From Strongyloides papillosus (taxonomy: Eukaryota; Nematoda; Chromadorea; Rhabditida; Strongyloididae), in NCBI GenBank assembly GCA_005656395.1, contig SRSI01000077.1, positions 1,736,001 to 1,800,000 on the forward strand: DNA of 64,000 nucleotides, written 5' to 3'. Under the pieces are notes generated by a model that made no database searches, was not told the origin of the DNA, and saw only the letters and a program-made list of their open reading frames with translations. Shown here piece by piece: positions 32,315 to 44,682 of this stretch. Made by a program: the position numbers and the translations under genes. Every line of letters starts with the position of its first letter. The first letter of the stretch is position 1.

Positions 32315-34705
32315 AAAAAGCTACTAAGCTATATAATGTAAAGTAATTAAATCTTTTTTTACTATTATTTAAATCATAAAATAGCAAATATAGAAACTGT
32401 CCACAAAATATATCAAAGTAAATGAATTTTTTTTCTCTTCAACAACTCTTCTGATCTATATTTCTCTTTATTGATAGTCTTATACTACGGTAGAAAATAA
32501 TATAAATATAAGTGGAAAAATTAGTAGAAAATCTAAGAATTTTAATTTAAAAGTTGCCTAGAAATATTTTGCTCTTATCAGTTGCACCACATAATTGTTA
32601 AAATAATGTACATTTAGTAGCGAAAAAGTAATTTACAAGAGAAATAAAAAAAAATGAAAGTGTTGTCAAGCTTTGATAAATTGTCTATATGAATTTGTTG
32701 GTTTTGTTTGCGTTTTTTCATTAAAAAAACACTATCTCTATTTTGAAGAAATTATATTTTTTTTTAACACTAATGAATAATGCAAATAATTTATATGGAG
32801 TTAAAGTGCAATATTTTGTAAAATTGATTTAATTAAAAATATTTATCATTATTCCATTTTTAAAATATTGCCTTATATTAAATTACTATGCGAATTATCC
32901 TACATAATTAAATGATAATACATCGAACTTAAAAAAATGTTCTATATAAATTTGCCAGTTTTTTTTATTTTATAGAATCATAATTTTTGTCATATTTTTT
33001 AAAAAGAGATTAAATATTGATATTTTAATTAAAATATGCCTCATAATATTTTATTACAAGAAAAATTATGTTGTTTATGATTCTATAAAATTGAATAAAA
33101 CTTACATAATTATACTCAATTTATAAATTTTATGTAAAATCAAGATTATTTAATGAAATTTGGGAAAATATTTGATAAAAATTAAAAAAGAGAAAATAAT
33201 AAAGTGCAAAAAATATTGTTTAAAACATTTTCTATTAAAGAATAACAATTATTTTAATAATAATCTTCTTATAACTCATATATTTTTTTATTTTAATTAT
33301 ATCTGGTAAAACTATTTTAGTTTTCAAATAAAAGATGGTTTTTGTCATAAAGAAATATAAAAAATATAAAGCGATATTTTTTGAAAAAGCAATTAAAAAG
33401 AAGATATTAAATTTTGTCTGAAATTGAAATCGTTGAAAAATATTAATGGTAATTACTTGTTTTCATTTCAAGAATAATTTTTATTTCTTATTTATAATTT
33501 AATTTTAAAATGTTTTCATTTTCTATTTAAAAATTTATAAGAATAATTATGTTATGTGAAAATTCTTCTTTTGCAATGCAAATTATTATCTATACGCGCA
33601 CTTGTAAAAGTACAATTTGGTTTAATGATATGATGAGCAAATTTTTGTACAACACAAATATTATGATTAAGAAAATCAATGGTTAAAAAAATTAAAATCA
33701 CATCATTGTTTAACTGAGTGAATAAATATATTTATATATATTAGTTGTTAAGATCGTTGGTGTTTTAAATAGAAAAGTAATGTTAATATTTATTTTGACG
33801 TGTGTGCTCCATTTATAAAAGCATTTATACATTTTTCAAAATTGTGATATATAGAATTGATGATAAAAAAGAAAATTGTGTATTGATGTTAAAAAAAAAT
33901 TTGTTGTAGAATTTTTCTTACTACAACGATCACTTAATTAAATAGCTTTTTACTATTTTAATTCTTATTATTCTTGTATATTAATTTAGATTTATCCATA
34001 AAAGACAAATTTTATTTTTATAAAATATAATTACCAAGCAGAAATTTTAATTTAGTTATAACGTTACTGTTTAATTAATTTTTTCATTTAGCTGATTAAT
34101 AATTTTACTACACTAGATGATTTAATTATAATTTATAAAATATGTATGAATAGATTTTTGCTGTAATATAAATAAAGAAACTATATTTATGTTACTTGCA
34201 AGTTAATTGCAAAAGAAGGAAGTAATCATGTTGCGAAGAAGGGGGTAGAATAATATTTCTATAATAATAATTGGAACTTGACACGGTGCATGTCTTTATT
34301 TCTCAAACATGGTGTAAAAGGAAAACTCTCACTTTTTATTATAATTTATAACATGAAATTGTCTGTAACCAACTTTATATGATCAATATTTTTAATATCA
34401 ATTATTTACTAGGTGACAGCTATTTGTTTCCCATAGTGATATATATTATAGGACAAGAAAGCTTCAACAACTTATCACCAAGTTATACTATCATGTTATG
34501 CTACTCTTTCATTAATTTTCTTTTCTACATCTTTATGTTAATAATTTAAACTTATATTTTCAAGTTAACTATTTTTTTTTAAAAGAATATAAAAAAATCA
34601 TATGCTTTTATTTTTACATTTTTCCTTTTTACTATTATTTTTTTTCTTTTTATATTACTACTTCATTTATCTTTTAGAAGATAGAAAAGGTTTTTTTATT
34701 TTGTC
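32315..34705. other. 2.4-kb AT-rich intergenic region, no gene seen
   Basis: Upstream region of the DNTTIP1 gene. No ORF of note on either strand and no RNA gene recognised. A local G/C-richer pocket is at about 34200-34300. Confidence 0.4.
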
Positions 34706-35971
34706 ATGTACAGTCAATACCCGTATAATACAAATATTAATAATATTAATAACATTAATAACATACATGAAAATAAGTTGAATAGAAGAATTGAATTTAT
34801 TAAAAACCTTATTATTTCCAATGAAGAAACAAAATCTGCTAAAATAAACTCTTTAAAACATTCTTTAGAAATTAATAATGCATATGGACCTAAAGGTGTT
34901 GACCAATGTTTACATCTCCTTCGAATGGTTTTTCAACTAGAAATTAATGAAGAAATTAAACAAATATTAGACAGACACCTTCGTACAACTTTTCATCAAG
35001 CAATAGAAAATCTTAAGAAAGCGGGTGAAGTAAGTTTGTTATTTTCAATTTCTTCCATTTTAATATATAAAATTTATAACTTGTTTAATTTAGTGTGTGA
35101 ATCAAAATCACATTAATAAATTATACTATGATATACTTGATAATGCAAGGCAATCTTACCATAAAACATATATAAATCAAAGGACAACATATGAAAAAAA
35201 TATATGTAAAAATGTCTCCAATAGTGATGTTTTATGCAAAGAATATCAATATATAACAAGCAGTTATTTGTTAAATAATCATTTTATAAAAAGAAATGAA
35301 GATAATAATACTCCAGGTAAATGTCTTGGTATGAAACGTCCACACGAAAGTGATGAAGATGAGTCAGATGAGAGTGATGATGGTGAGGAATGCCGTAATG
35401 AGATGACTATTGTATCTAATAGTTTACCACCAAAAAAAAGAGGCCGACCAAGGAAAATTGATGTTGATTCAGGGCGATGTGGTACTCCGATATTTAGTGG
35501 TATTGAACCTGTTTCTGTTGCTGAGGCTGGAAAATATAATCCTGTCAGGTTTAATAATGATTCAAAATTTATATTATACTCAAAAGTAAGAAAAATTATT
35601 GGTAAAGGACAAAGAGGATATGTTTTTCAAAAAAAACCAAGGATTTTTAGATATGTTGCTGATGAAGAAGATAAAAAATGGCTATTTAATCATTCTTATT
35701 CAACAAGAATGAATGGAAAAGTATTTATATTATCATTAGATGATATAATTGAATTTGCTAATGAAGAAAATTTAGAGTAAGTATATTTTGTAGATAAAAA
35801 TAAACCTTTTTTTCCAGTGATTATGGAAAAAATGAGTTAATAAGGCATGGTATAAATCTACCAGAAGAAATGATTAAAAAGGTTCAAGCAGCGATGATTG
35901 AGCCATATAAAGCTCTACAAGCAAGAGTTAAAATAGAATCAATTGCAAATAATTTTTTTATTCATTCCTAG
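34706..35971 (+). CDS. DNTTIP1: DNTTIP1 / TdIF1 homologue, MiDAC deacetylase complex subunit
   Basis: In mammals TdIF1 dimerises, binds HDAC1/2 and MIDEAS, and brings DNA/nucleosome binding to the mitotic deacetylase complex. Exons 34706-35029, 35094-35776 and 35818-35971; 386 aa. N-terminus has a short Asn-Ile repeat (INNINNINNI), then a helical dimerisation-like domain (about 60-140: LRMVFQLEINEEIKQILDRH). After an acidic SDEDESDESDDG stretch comes an AT-hook KKRGRPRK (222-229). The C-terminal SKI/DAC-like DNA-binding domain (about 250-360: KFILYSKVRKIIGKGQRG, FQKKPRIFRYVADEEDKKWL, GKVFILSLDDI, LPEEMIKKVQAAM) aligns well with human TdIF1. Long upstream intergenic space. Confidence 0.88.
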
Positions 35972-37943
35972 TAAATAATCATTTACTTATTATTTCTCTA
36001 ATGTATATAAATATTTATTAATCTAATAAATATTATTATTTAAGAATAGTTGATTTTTTAATTTATATCGTCAAATTTTATTGTCATAATTATTCTTCTT
36101 TTACACTTTTATCCATTATTTCTAATAGTATGTTAAATATTTAACATTTTTTTAAAATCTCTTATTTATATAAAACGGCAATATGTAATATTTTTATATC
36201 AAATACACTATATGAATGATTTCTTATTTTTCAACATAAATATTTGTCAATCAAATATAATATAATCATTAGCTGATTGTTACAAACCACACATCTCAAC
36301 AACTTTTTGACATATCTTATCTACAAATATTATGCATCTTTTTATATTAAAATATTAGTAAAAAAATTCTTTTGAAATAATTTCTTTTTATTTTATGTAT
36401 AACTTTTTCTATATTAATCAGATTTAATACTACTTTTAAAAGAATATTTATCTTAACAGATTAATCTTTCAAAAATTATCTTTTATTTAAAAAGTCTTAT
36501 TATTTATTGACCGAAAAATAGAAAATGCAGCTTTAAAATGTTATATCTTCTACTTTCTTGACAATTATGTCATTTCAAGTTGAAGAGAAACAAATTTTTA
36601 ATAAAATGATACTTTTAACCAAAACATGAGAGTGTGCTGGATTAGTATGTTGATTTCAAAATGAGTAATGAAGGATTTTTTAAAGTTAAGCAATAATAAA
36701 TCTTTGTAACATCATTGATACTATTATTAAATAATATGTATTAAAAAAAGTTATAAGATAAATAGCTAATTACAATGTGAAATCTAAATTTCTACATATT
36801 CGTTTTTATGCTTTGTAGGAAAATATTTATTTTCGGCATTTTTTCATTTATATAAAAATGTTACTTTAAATAATATTTAATTATAAAAATATTATCAAAT
36901 ACTGGAAAAGTATATAAAAATGTAGTGTAAAACGATCTTTTTTATCACGAAATTCTTGTCATCTAATATCTTATCTTATTTATTATAATAAGGCACTTAT
37001 TTATTACCTATTTAATTATTTTATTTCCTCTCCTTCACTTTTATATTAATTTTCTATTTTATTTACCACATGGTAATAATTTATACTTTATGTAATAATA
37101 ATAATCTCAATATCATATATTCTTTTTGATAGTAAGATAAGTAATCGAATTAATTTAAATATCTTAAATCTATTTAAGAAATAAATTGTTTTCAATTTTT
37201 CTTTTTAACAATATTTTATACAATTTTTAAACAACAATCCACATTATTATTTAAACTTTTTTAAAACAACTCAATTCTTTTTTATCTATATTTTTTTTAT
37301 CTATTTAAGCTCACATAATTTTTGAAAATAGGAACAATTTAAAAAAAATTAAAATTTGTCTCTTCATAATTTTCATTTTTTATTAAATTTATTTATGTTA
37401 TTTTGTAAGACATATTTTTGAATAATGTGGAAAATATATTATTTTTATCAATTTATTTAGTAATGAAAAAAATTTCTACATTTTAATTCATTAATTAAAT
37501 TTAGAAAATATTGAAAAATGTTTTTGAAAGATCATCACATTTTTACCCTTATTATATAATTTATCAGACATTATATATCATTCATATGTACTGTTAAAAA
37601 TTGATTTATATTATCTTACATATATTTTGTTATTATTTATATACTCATCATTGGAATGTGTCAAGTATAATATCATATACATATCTTGCTTTTTATAATT
37701 TCAGCTTATATTTCTTAAAAATGTTTTTTTTAAATAAAAGGTAAATATTTTTATAATTTAATAACAGTAATTGATATACATTTTAATGAAAATATTTTAA
37801 ATAATTTAAATAATTTTAGTTTATCATATTACATAAAATAACATCTTAGTAAAAAATTTCATTCATATTAATATAGTTTCTTCCGAATGGCAATACTCTA
37901 TAGATGTTACCTTGCATAACTTGGAATCCTAACTTTCGTTAAA
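35972..37943. other. 2-kb AT-rich intergenic region, no gene seen
   Basis: Very AT-rich with homopolymer runs; upstream region of the MOLO-1-like gene. Nothing recognised. Confidence 0.4.
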
Positions 37944-38995
37944 ATGAAACGATATGTTTATATGATAGGAATATTTTTTATTTCTAATTTATTTTACAAA
38001 ACATCTTCCACAAAAACTACTTATTGGACATCAATTTCATATCCTGACATTAGAGGAAAAAGTTATAAAAAGTGTGCTCAACAACTACCTGAAAAAAGTT
38101 TATTGTATATTTGTGATCCAGATCATATTATAAATGTTACTGAATGTATGATTATTTTATTATTTAACTTTTATTTTAACTCTTTTTCATTAAAGTATCT
38201 CAGATAAATGCGGGTTTAGAGAAATTAGCTGTCGGTACACCATGTCCCTGTCAAAGGAGATCTCAATGCTCTAGTGGAGATGATAAGGGGAGTCCTTTCC
38301 ATGGATTTGTTGTCTCTATAGCAATACTGGATAATATAGAAATGAATATTCATTCACCATCAGAAGAACAATTAACTAACAAGGCTGAAAGTTTCTCAAA
38401 AACTCTTAGTGGTAGATGGGCCCTTGGAGATTGTGGTAATTCAGTGATTGTATTTGTTTGGAAACATTATAAAAAAGTTATTATATGGCCTGCAAGATTA
38501 GCTGAAAGATACATTACTGTTAATGAAAGAAAGTCATTGTTATCAAAAGTTAATCACTATATACAAAACGATGAATGGGCAGAAGCACTCAAACAAATTA
38601 CTAAGGAATTACATATTGAATTAACTGGTGAACCAGAAGATCGTGTTGATACAGGAACATTATCACTTTTAATTGCCGTTGGTGTAGCATCAGCTTTAAC
38701 TATATTAATAACTTGTTGTGTTTGTGCATTTAGATGTTGTGGAAATCTACCAATGGATGAAGATACTAAATCACTTAGTAGAATAGAAAGTTTTAGAGCG
38801 CAGGTAAAGGGGGTATGATATTTAATTTTTACTAATTTTCATAATAGTTTCCACTTGAATTTGCAGGTAATGCAACGCGGTAGTTATCTGAGACGATCAT
38901 TTAGCAAATCTCCAAAATTCACAAGACAATCTTCAAGAAATATTTCTACTGAATCAGTTAATGGGAACAACAACGAAAATCAAGCATCTGTTTGA
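37944..38995 (+). CDS. molo-1: MOLO-1-like transmembrane modulator of nicotinic receptors
   Basis: C. elegans MOLO-1 is a single-pass protein that boosts levamisole-sensitive acetylcholine receptor currents. Exons 37944-38145, 38196-38803 and 38867-38995; about 312 aa. Signal peptide at 1-20 (YVYMIGIFFISNLFY), an extracellular TPM/MOLO1 domain (about 25-215) with YPDIRG, CDPDHIIN, FHGFVVSIAILDNIE and WALGDCGNSVIVFVWK, then a transmembrane helix (about 221-245, LLIAVGVASALTILI) and a short basic cytoplasmic tail with serine-rich RRSFSKSPKF. Several family members exist in nematodes, so this may be a paralogue rather than molo-1 itself. The last intron has two possible in-frame donors 9 nt apart. 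Convergent with the SUN gene, 53 bp between stops. Confidence 0.82.
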
Positions 38996-39048
38996 TGGAA
39001 GATTATAGATTACAAAAAAAAATTTAACAATTAAAATTTACGTAACAT

Positions 39049-40403
39049 TTATTTAAAACTTCGTTCCCCATGAACACGTACACGATAAAGGCAAGTAAAT
39101 GGTGCACCGTAATTAGATTTAATTCTTATTTTTACCTTTTCATAAGTTCTCTTGTTATTCTTCTATAAAAAAAATATTAAAAATTTTATCTTAAAAAAAT
39201 AACCTTACTTTAATTTCAAATGTCTGCATTGGAGGTTCATTTGCTTTGAAAGTAAAATTGCCTATTGAAAACACGCTATCGGACGACTGATCTTTTTCGT
39301 TAATACCAAATATTTCAAATTCTTTGGGAGCAGACAGCCAATCAGCTGAGGGGCTATTTTTAATATGAATATGTTCATACGTAATCGCTGTTATGTAGAT
39401 TTCATATGAAAGACCAATAATTACATATCCCATATCCCCTTTGAAACACCATGCATTTCCCGGAACCAAACTTGAGGTAGTGCGTTGAATAATAGTCCTA
39501 GGTGAAGGCTTTAAAAGCATAAAGGGCATTTCCATAACATTAGACCAATCATCGAAGAAACTCTTATCACCAGATGTCTCTATAATACGACCTCCTGTGG
39601 ATTCCAATGCATAATCCACCAATTCTGTTTTGTCAGAGTCATACTTAGTAATAGCTTTTTCAATTAGATCCTTCACAATTTTATAATCAATTACAACTTT
39701 TTCCTGCTTCTTAACATTTTTACCACCATTATTTTCAATCTTAACTATTTTATTCTCAATTACTTTTACCTTCTCATCAATAATATCTTTAAATAACTTT
39801 AACTCTTCTTCAATCATTTTTTTTAACTCATCTTTAAATATTTCTATAAGCTCTTTTTTTAATTTTTCCAACTTTTCTTCTCTCATATCTACAACAATTG
39901 TCGTAACTGGCATTGTTTTATTGACTGTTGTCATAGTATCATTTAATTTTTCACCAACTGCCATTTCCTTTCTCTTACTCTTCTTCATCATCTTCATATC
40001 ATTATTACTATTATTCATTGTCTGAAGGGATGGGCATACAAAATGAAAAATCTTTTTTAAACAAATAAAAAATGTATCCAACAAAGACAACCTCTTTTTT
40101 TCTTTCTTTGCTTTATCAGAATTTAACATGTCATCAGTCAAAATCTCTGATTCTAGAATAAAGAAAAATAAAATAGTTATTATTAATAGCTTATATTCTT
40201 TATTTATTATAATACCATCACTTACTTATTTTCTCCTTATGTTTTTCCAGATGGTTAGTGTCATCTTTTGAATAGTAATAATAATAATGTATCATGACAC
40301 TGATCATGATGACTACAACCGCCAATAATACCACTATATGTAACATATTATTGAACTTGTTATTATTATCATTTCTCATAATTGAAATCCTGCGAACTTC
40401 CAT
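39049..40403 (-). CDS. SUN-domain nuclear envelope protein
   Basis: Inner nuclear membrane half of a LINC bridge, pairing with KASH proteins in the perinuclear space to tether nuclei or chromosomes. Exons 40403-40226, 40152-39209 and 39162-39049; introns 73 and 46 bp; 411 aa from ATG 40403. One strong transmembrane helix (about 20-44, MLHIVVLLAVVVIMISVMIH) is near the N-terminus, so the nucleoplasmic part is only ~19 residues. A coiled coil of K/E heptads follows (about 150-205). The SUN domain spans about 240-408: DYALESTGGRI, NAWCFKGDMGYVIIGLS, ITAITYEHI, PKEFEIFG and CLYRVRVHG. It is short, like SUN-1 or SPAG4-type proteins rather than UNC-84. The frame is open upstream to an acceptor TTTTTTAG near 40452, so a few more residues are possible. 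Confidence 0.87.
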
Positions 40404-41467
40404 AACTTCCACTTCTTCTACTATTTTTTTATAACGAATTAACTTTAATAGTATCTAAAAAAGATCAGAAATATATATGTAATTTTCTTACATCAAATTA
40501 ATTTTCTAATAGTTAACAAAAAAAACTCCAAAATAGTTACAAAATAATTTGGAACAATGAAAACCGAATGAAAGTTTTAATCATCAATGGTATGCAAAAT
40601 GCATTCTAGTTTGATAGCATTCTTGCTTCAAGCAAATTTCGAATATTATTGGAATAAAAAACCATTACTCCAACAAAATTAAAATAGTATATTGTATATA
40701 TTTATTGGCGGTTACTATTCCATATAAGCAAATGTCTATTGGAAAGGTATTTTTCTATGTACTTCGATTAATTGTAATTATTTTATATCTTTTAAACATT
40801 TAACTATGTTATTTGATTTAATTTACCATTAATTAATTTTCCCCAATGTTGTTGTAAGTAGTATAATGGATGTTTCAAAAAATTGTACGTGAATCATCCA
40901 AGTTCATTATACTATAGATGTTATGGCACGTATATTGTTATCAGCTATGTTTGTGGATTTATCACTCGTTAGTTTAGTAATATCGGCGTGCTAGATCAAA
41001 GGGTCAAACGTCTTACCTGTTCTGCAAGTTTTATAATCTTGTTGAGGACTCATTTACCGTTTGAACAGACCATTTCTTTTTTTTTTTTTGCTATTAAACT
41101 TATCTCAATTATCTATATCCCTTTAATCTATGCATTTATACTATATGTGTTATATTTTATAATTTGATGGCACAAACGAAAGATATATAGATGTTAAGAG
41201 AAATTCCTATGTGTAATGTACACTTTATTTACTACTCTACCCCCTCTGTATCCCCCGAGCGGGAAAGTTAATGCCTATCTAACTCTAATTTACAAACTTT
41301 TAATTCACATTGTCTAACTTATTGAACTTTCCAGGCATAAAAATTAATTTGTTTCAATCATCCTGCGTGTTGACATTTATAATTTATAATATTATATACA
41401 TATATATTTAACGGTCTTTAAACATCTAACTTCTTGATTGTAATTTTCTATTTCATTATTTTTAAAT
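40404..41467. promoter_or_regulatory. Divergent intergenic region SUN gene / ceh-20
   Basis: 1.06 kb. Contains a nuclear-receptor-like direct repeat AGATCA-AA-GGGTCA at 40993-41006 and a G/C-rich pocket at about 41238-41270 (CCCCCTCTG, CCCCCGAGCGGG). No ORF. Confidence 0.45.
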
Positions 41468-42585
41468 ATGATGGATCCGATGATAGATATTCCTCAATCT
41501 CAACTTCCAGAAAGACCAGTCACTGATTTATTAGAGAAATTGATGATTATTGCAGATGAGCCTTTAATAAATGAGAAAGCTAGTGAAATTAAAGCGGAGA
41601 TCAGAAATCATCCCTTCAAAAATGCTTTATTTAGTTGTTTTGTTGATTGTAAGGCAAAAATTAATATATCTTCAAATTTGAGACAAGATGTTGAGGAGGA
41701 AGATCCACAATTAATACGTCTTGATAATATGTTGATTGCTGAAGGAGTCGCTAATGGTTCAGGAAGATCAAAAAACGAGAATATTTCCATATCTAATGTT
41801 GTTGGAGACAAGAATGATTTCAATTCTAGATTTGAGCAAATAAAAAGTTTCTATAGTCAAGAACTAAAAAAATATGAGGATGTAAGTTTATCTTTATATT
41901 ATATGTTGTGTTATATTTTTTTTTTTGTTAAAAATTATAGGCTGAGAAGCAATTCAACCAACATGTCGTTTCATTATTAAACGAGCAATCTACTATAAGA
42001 CCAATTCTTAGTAATGAAATAGATAGAATGGTACATACGATTAAGAAGAAATTTATCAATATACAAATTCAATTAAAACAATTAACCTGTGAATCTTTTA
42101 TGATGCTTAAATCTAGATTTATGGATGCCAGGAGGAAGAGAAGAAATTTTTCAAAACAATCTGTCGATTTGTTAAATGAATATTTTTATGCCCATCTTAG
42201 TAATCCTTATCCTAGCGAAGAAGTAAAAGAGGAACTGGCTAGGCAATGTAATATAACTGTTTCTCAAGTTTCTAATTGGTTTGGTAACAAAAGAATACGT
42301 TACAAAAAAAATATTGCAAAAGCTCAGGAGGAAGCTTCATTGTACACAGCAAAAAAGAATGCCGTTCAACAACAAATGGCTCATAATCCTTATGCTAATA
42401 TGACAAATATGTTAGCTAGTAATCATATGAATACTGTTAATCCTATGGCTGCTATGAATCCTATGATGAATCCATACGCCGCTATGATGTCTGCTCAAAA
42501 TTTCCCACAATTAGGTCAAAATTTGGATCTCTCTAATACGTATAATACTCCATTCGTGACCTATGGCAATAATAATCAACCTTAA
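41468..42585 (+). CDS. ceh-20: PBC-class TALE homeodomain protein (CEH-20 / Extradenticle / PBX)
   Basis: DNA-binding cofactor of Hox proteins. Exons 41468-41881 and 41941-42585; 59-bp intron; 352 aa. PBC domain (about 15-195): [92 protein letters not shown]. Homeodomain (about 202-264) with the three-residue TALE loop (LSNPYPSEE) and recognition helix [17 protein letters not shown]-terminus is N/M/A-rich ([13 protein letters not shown]). Length matches PBC proteins (C. elegans CEH-20, 338 aa as I recall). C. elegans also has ceh-40 and ceh-60; ceh-20 is the best fit by overall conservation. Convergent with dat-1, 192 bp between stops. Confidence 0.93.
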
Positions 42586-42777
42586 TTTATTACTTCTATA
42601 TTTGAATTTTATTTTCTTTAGTTTTCTTTATATTTAATATTATTTAGTGGCCATCTTCTACCACACAATATATATCTAATATGTATTTTATTGCCAAGTT
42701 ATATTTGAACTTTATTCTATTTTGTGTATTTATTTTTATTTTAATAAAAAAGAGATTAGTTATAATAATAAAAAGAA

Positions 42778-44682
42778 TTAAAGCATAATATCATTATCGA
42801 GTAATTGATGGTCGTTTTCTTTTCTATGATGTTCTACTTCTGGTATTAGCGCTTTTTTGAATTTCTCAGATAGAGTTTGACCTTTTGTTTTATAAAGAAC
42901 AACTAAAGCTGTTAATGGAATGGCAGATATTGATGAGAGTGCAAAAAAAACTCCAAGAGAATTTGAAAATTTTGAAAATACATAGTCTTGATATTGTAGT
43001 GGCGTGTAGTTGATAACACTGCTGGAAATCATTATGAAAAGGAAAATCGGGGCAATTATTTTCCAACAAAATTTCCAATAAAAACCTGGTGTAAATCTAA
43101 GCATTTCTTTGACATCTTTACAAAATTCGTCAATTCCATAGATAAATGAAATTACAATTGTTTCAAGTAGAACAGAAACTAGAAGACCATAAGTACTTCC
43201 ATAGAAGATTATCCATTCCATAATCAGGATTCCACCACTAGTACACATAAACATTCCTATTATCATATAGAATGTGAATAGTAACCCAACAAACAATTCA
43301 CGTTTACTTTTTAATACTGGAAATTCATCACTTAATGCTGTTATAATGGCTTCGGATCCACCAAAAGAGCTATCTAAACCTAAGGTTAGAAGCATCAAAA
43401 AAAATATTATTGAAAATGCTGAAGCACCTGGCATTGTTGCTAGTGCTTCCGGATAAACAACAAAAACAAGACCAGGACCTTCTTGTGCTACTTCGTCTAT
43501 TGGTTTCCCACTTTTACATGACATATATCCAAGGACAGAAAAGATAACAAATCCAGATAAGAAACTAGTACAGCAATTTATTGTACTTGTTAATAGTGCA
43601 TCACTAAATAATGAGGTTAATTTTTAAGAGATGATAAAAAAATTACTTATTATAACTTACAAATAGACATTATTATGAAATTCATTATAACTACTATAAG
43701 CCATTAGAACTCCAAAACCAGGACCAAGTGAAAAGAAAACTTGAATTGCGGCATCCTGCCAAACAGATGGCTCCCAAAGTTTGTCAAAATCTGGTTTTAA
43801 ATAGTATTGAATGCCTTTTTCTGCTCCTGGAAGTGTAACTCCTCTAATAAGAAGTATAAAAAGAACAATATAAGGAAAAATAGCTGTAAACCACACAACT
43901 TTTCCACTCATTTTAATCCCTTTCCATAATGAAAAATAACATATAATGTAAACTAAAAAAAGACAAATAGCAATTTGCCAATTAATAGAACCTAAATTAT
44001 CTAAACTAGCTGTAACATGTGAATCTGTACTTCCAGGATTATGAAGTGATAAGAAACTTTTATAAAAGTATTCTTCAGCAGCAGAAATCTTTTTAATTGA
44101 TGAATTTAACATACTGCTAACTAAACATTCATCAGAATTATCATTAGACCATGTAGGTTCATAACAAGCATCTGAATTATATGTATTATTACAAGAAGCC
44201 CAAGGAAGATTAAGAGTGAAAGAACTAAAGAAGAAATGCAATGCCCATGCAATGATAACATTATAGAAAAAATCTGTATAAAATGCAGTCATTATAACAC
44301 AATAACCAATCCCTTTAGCTAAAGGGCATATTCTTCCCCATGTTGTGATAGCTCCTTTACGGTGATATTGTCCTAAACAAAGTTCCATATAAAATAATGG
44401 TATTCCGCAAAGTAATACCATCATTGTATATGGAATTAAAAATACACCACCACCATTTTTAAAACAAAGATATGGAAATCTCCACACATTTGCCAAGTCA
44501 ACAGCAAATCCAATAACTGATAATAAGAAGTCAATTTTTCTACCCCATGTTTCTCTCTCTTCAACAATCTCTTTGCCAATTGAATCAGTGGGATGTTGAA
44601 GAAGTGTTACCTTTACTTCATTTTTATCATATGATATTGAAGCTGGAATACCATGGTTAACTACTTCATTTCTTTCATCCAT
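42778..44682 (-). CDS. dat-1: Dopamine transporter (SLC6), DAT-1 homologue
   Basis: Na+/Cl- dependent dopamine reuptake at dopaminergic terminals. Exons 44682-43661 and 43603-42778; 57-bp intron; 615 aa, matching C. elegans DAT-1. TM1 has [16 protein letters not shown] with Asp62, the monoamine-binding aspartate. [90 protein letters not shown] and [13 protein letters not shown] follow in order, with 12 transmembrane segments. The long second extracellular loop carries several N-glycosylation sequons (NNT, NSS). The C-terminus ends DIML, identical to the end I recall for C. elegans DAT-1. Close agreement through [13 protein letters not shown] and [12 protein letters not shown] favours DAT-1 over the serotonin transporter MOD-5. 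Confidence 0.94.

Noticed and set aside
41238..41270. G/C-rich pocket between the SUN gene and ceh-20
   Set aside because: Stands out by composition only; no tRNA, hairpin or known motif could be assigned.
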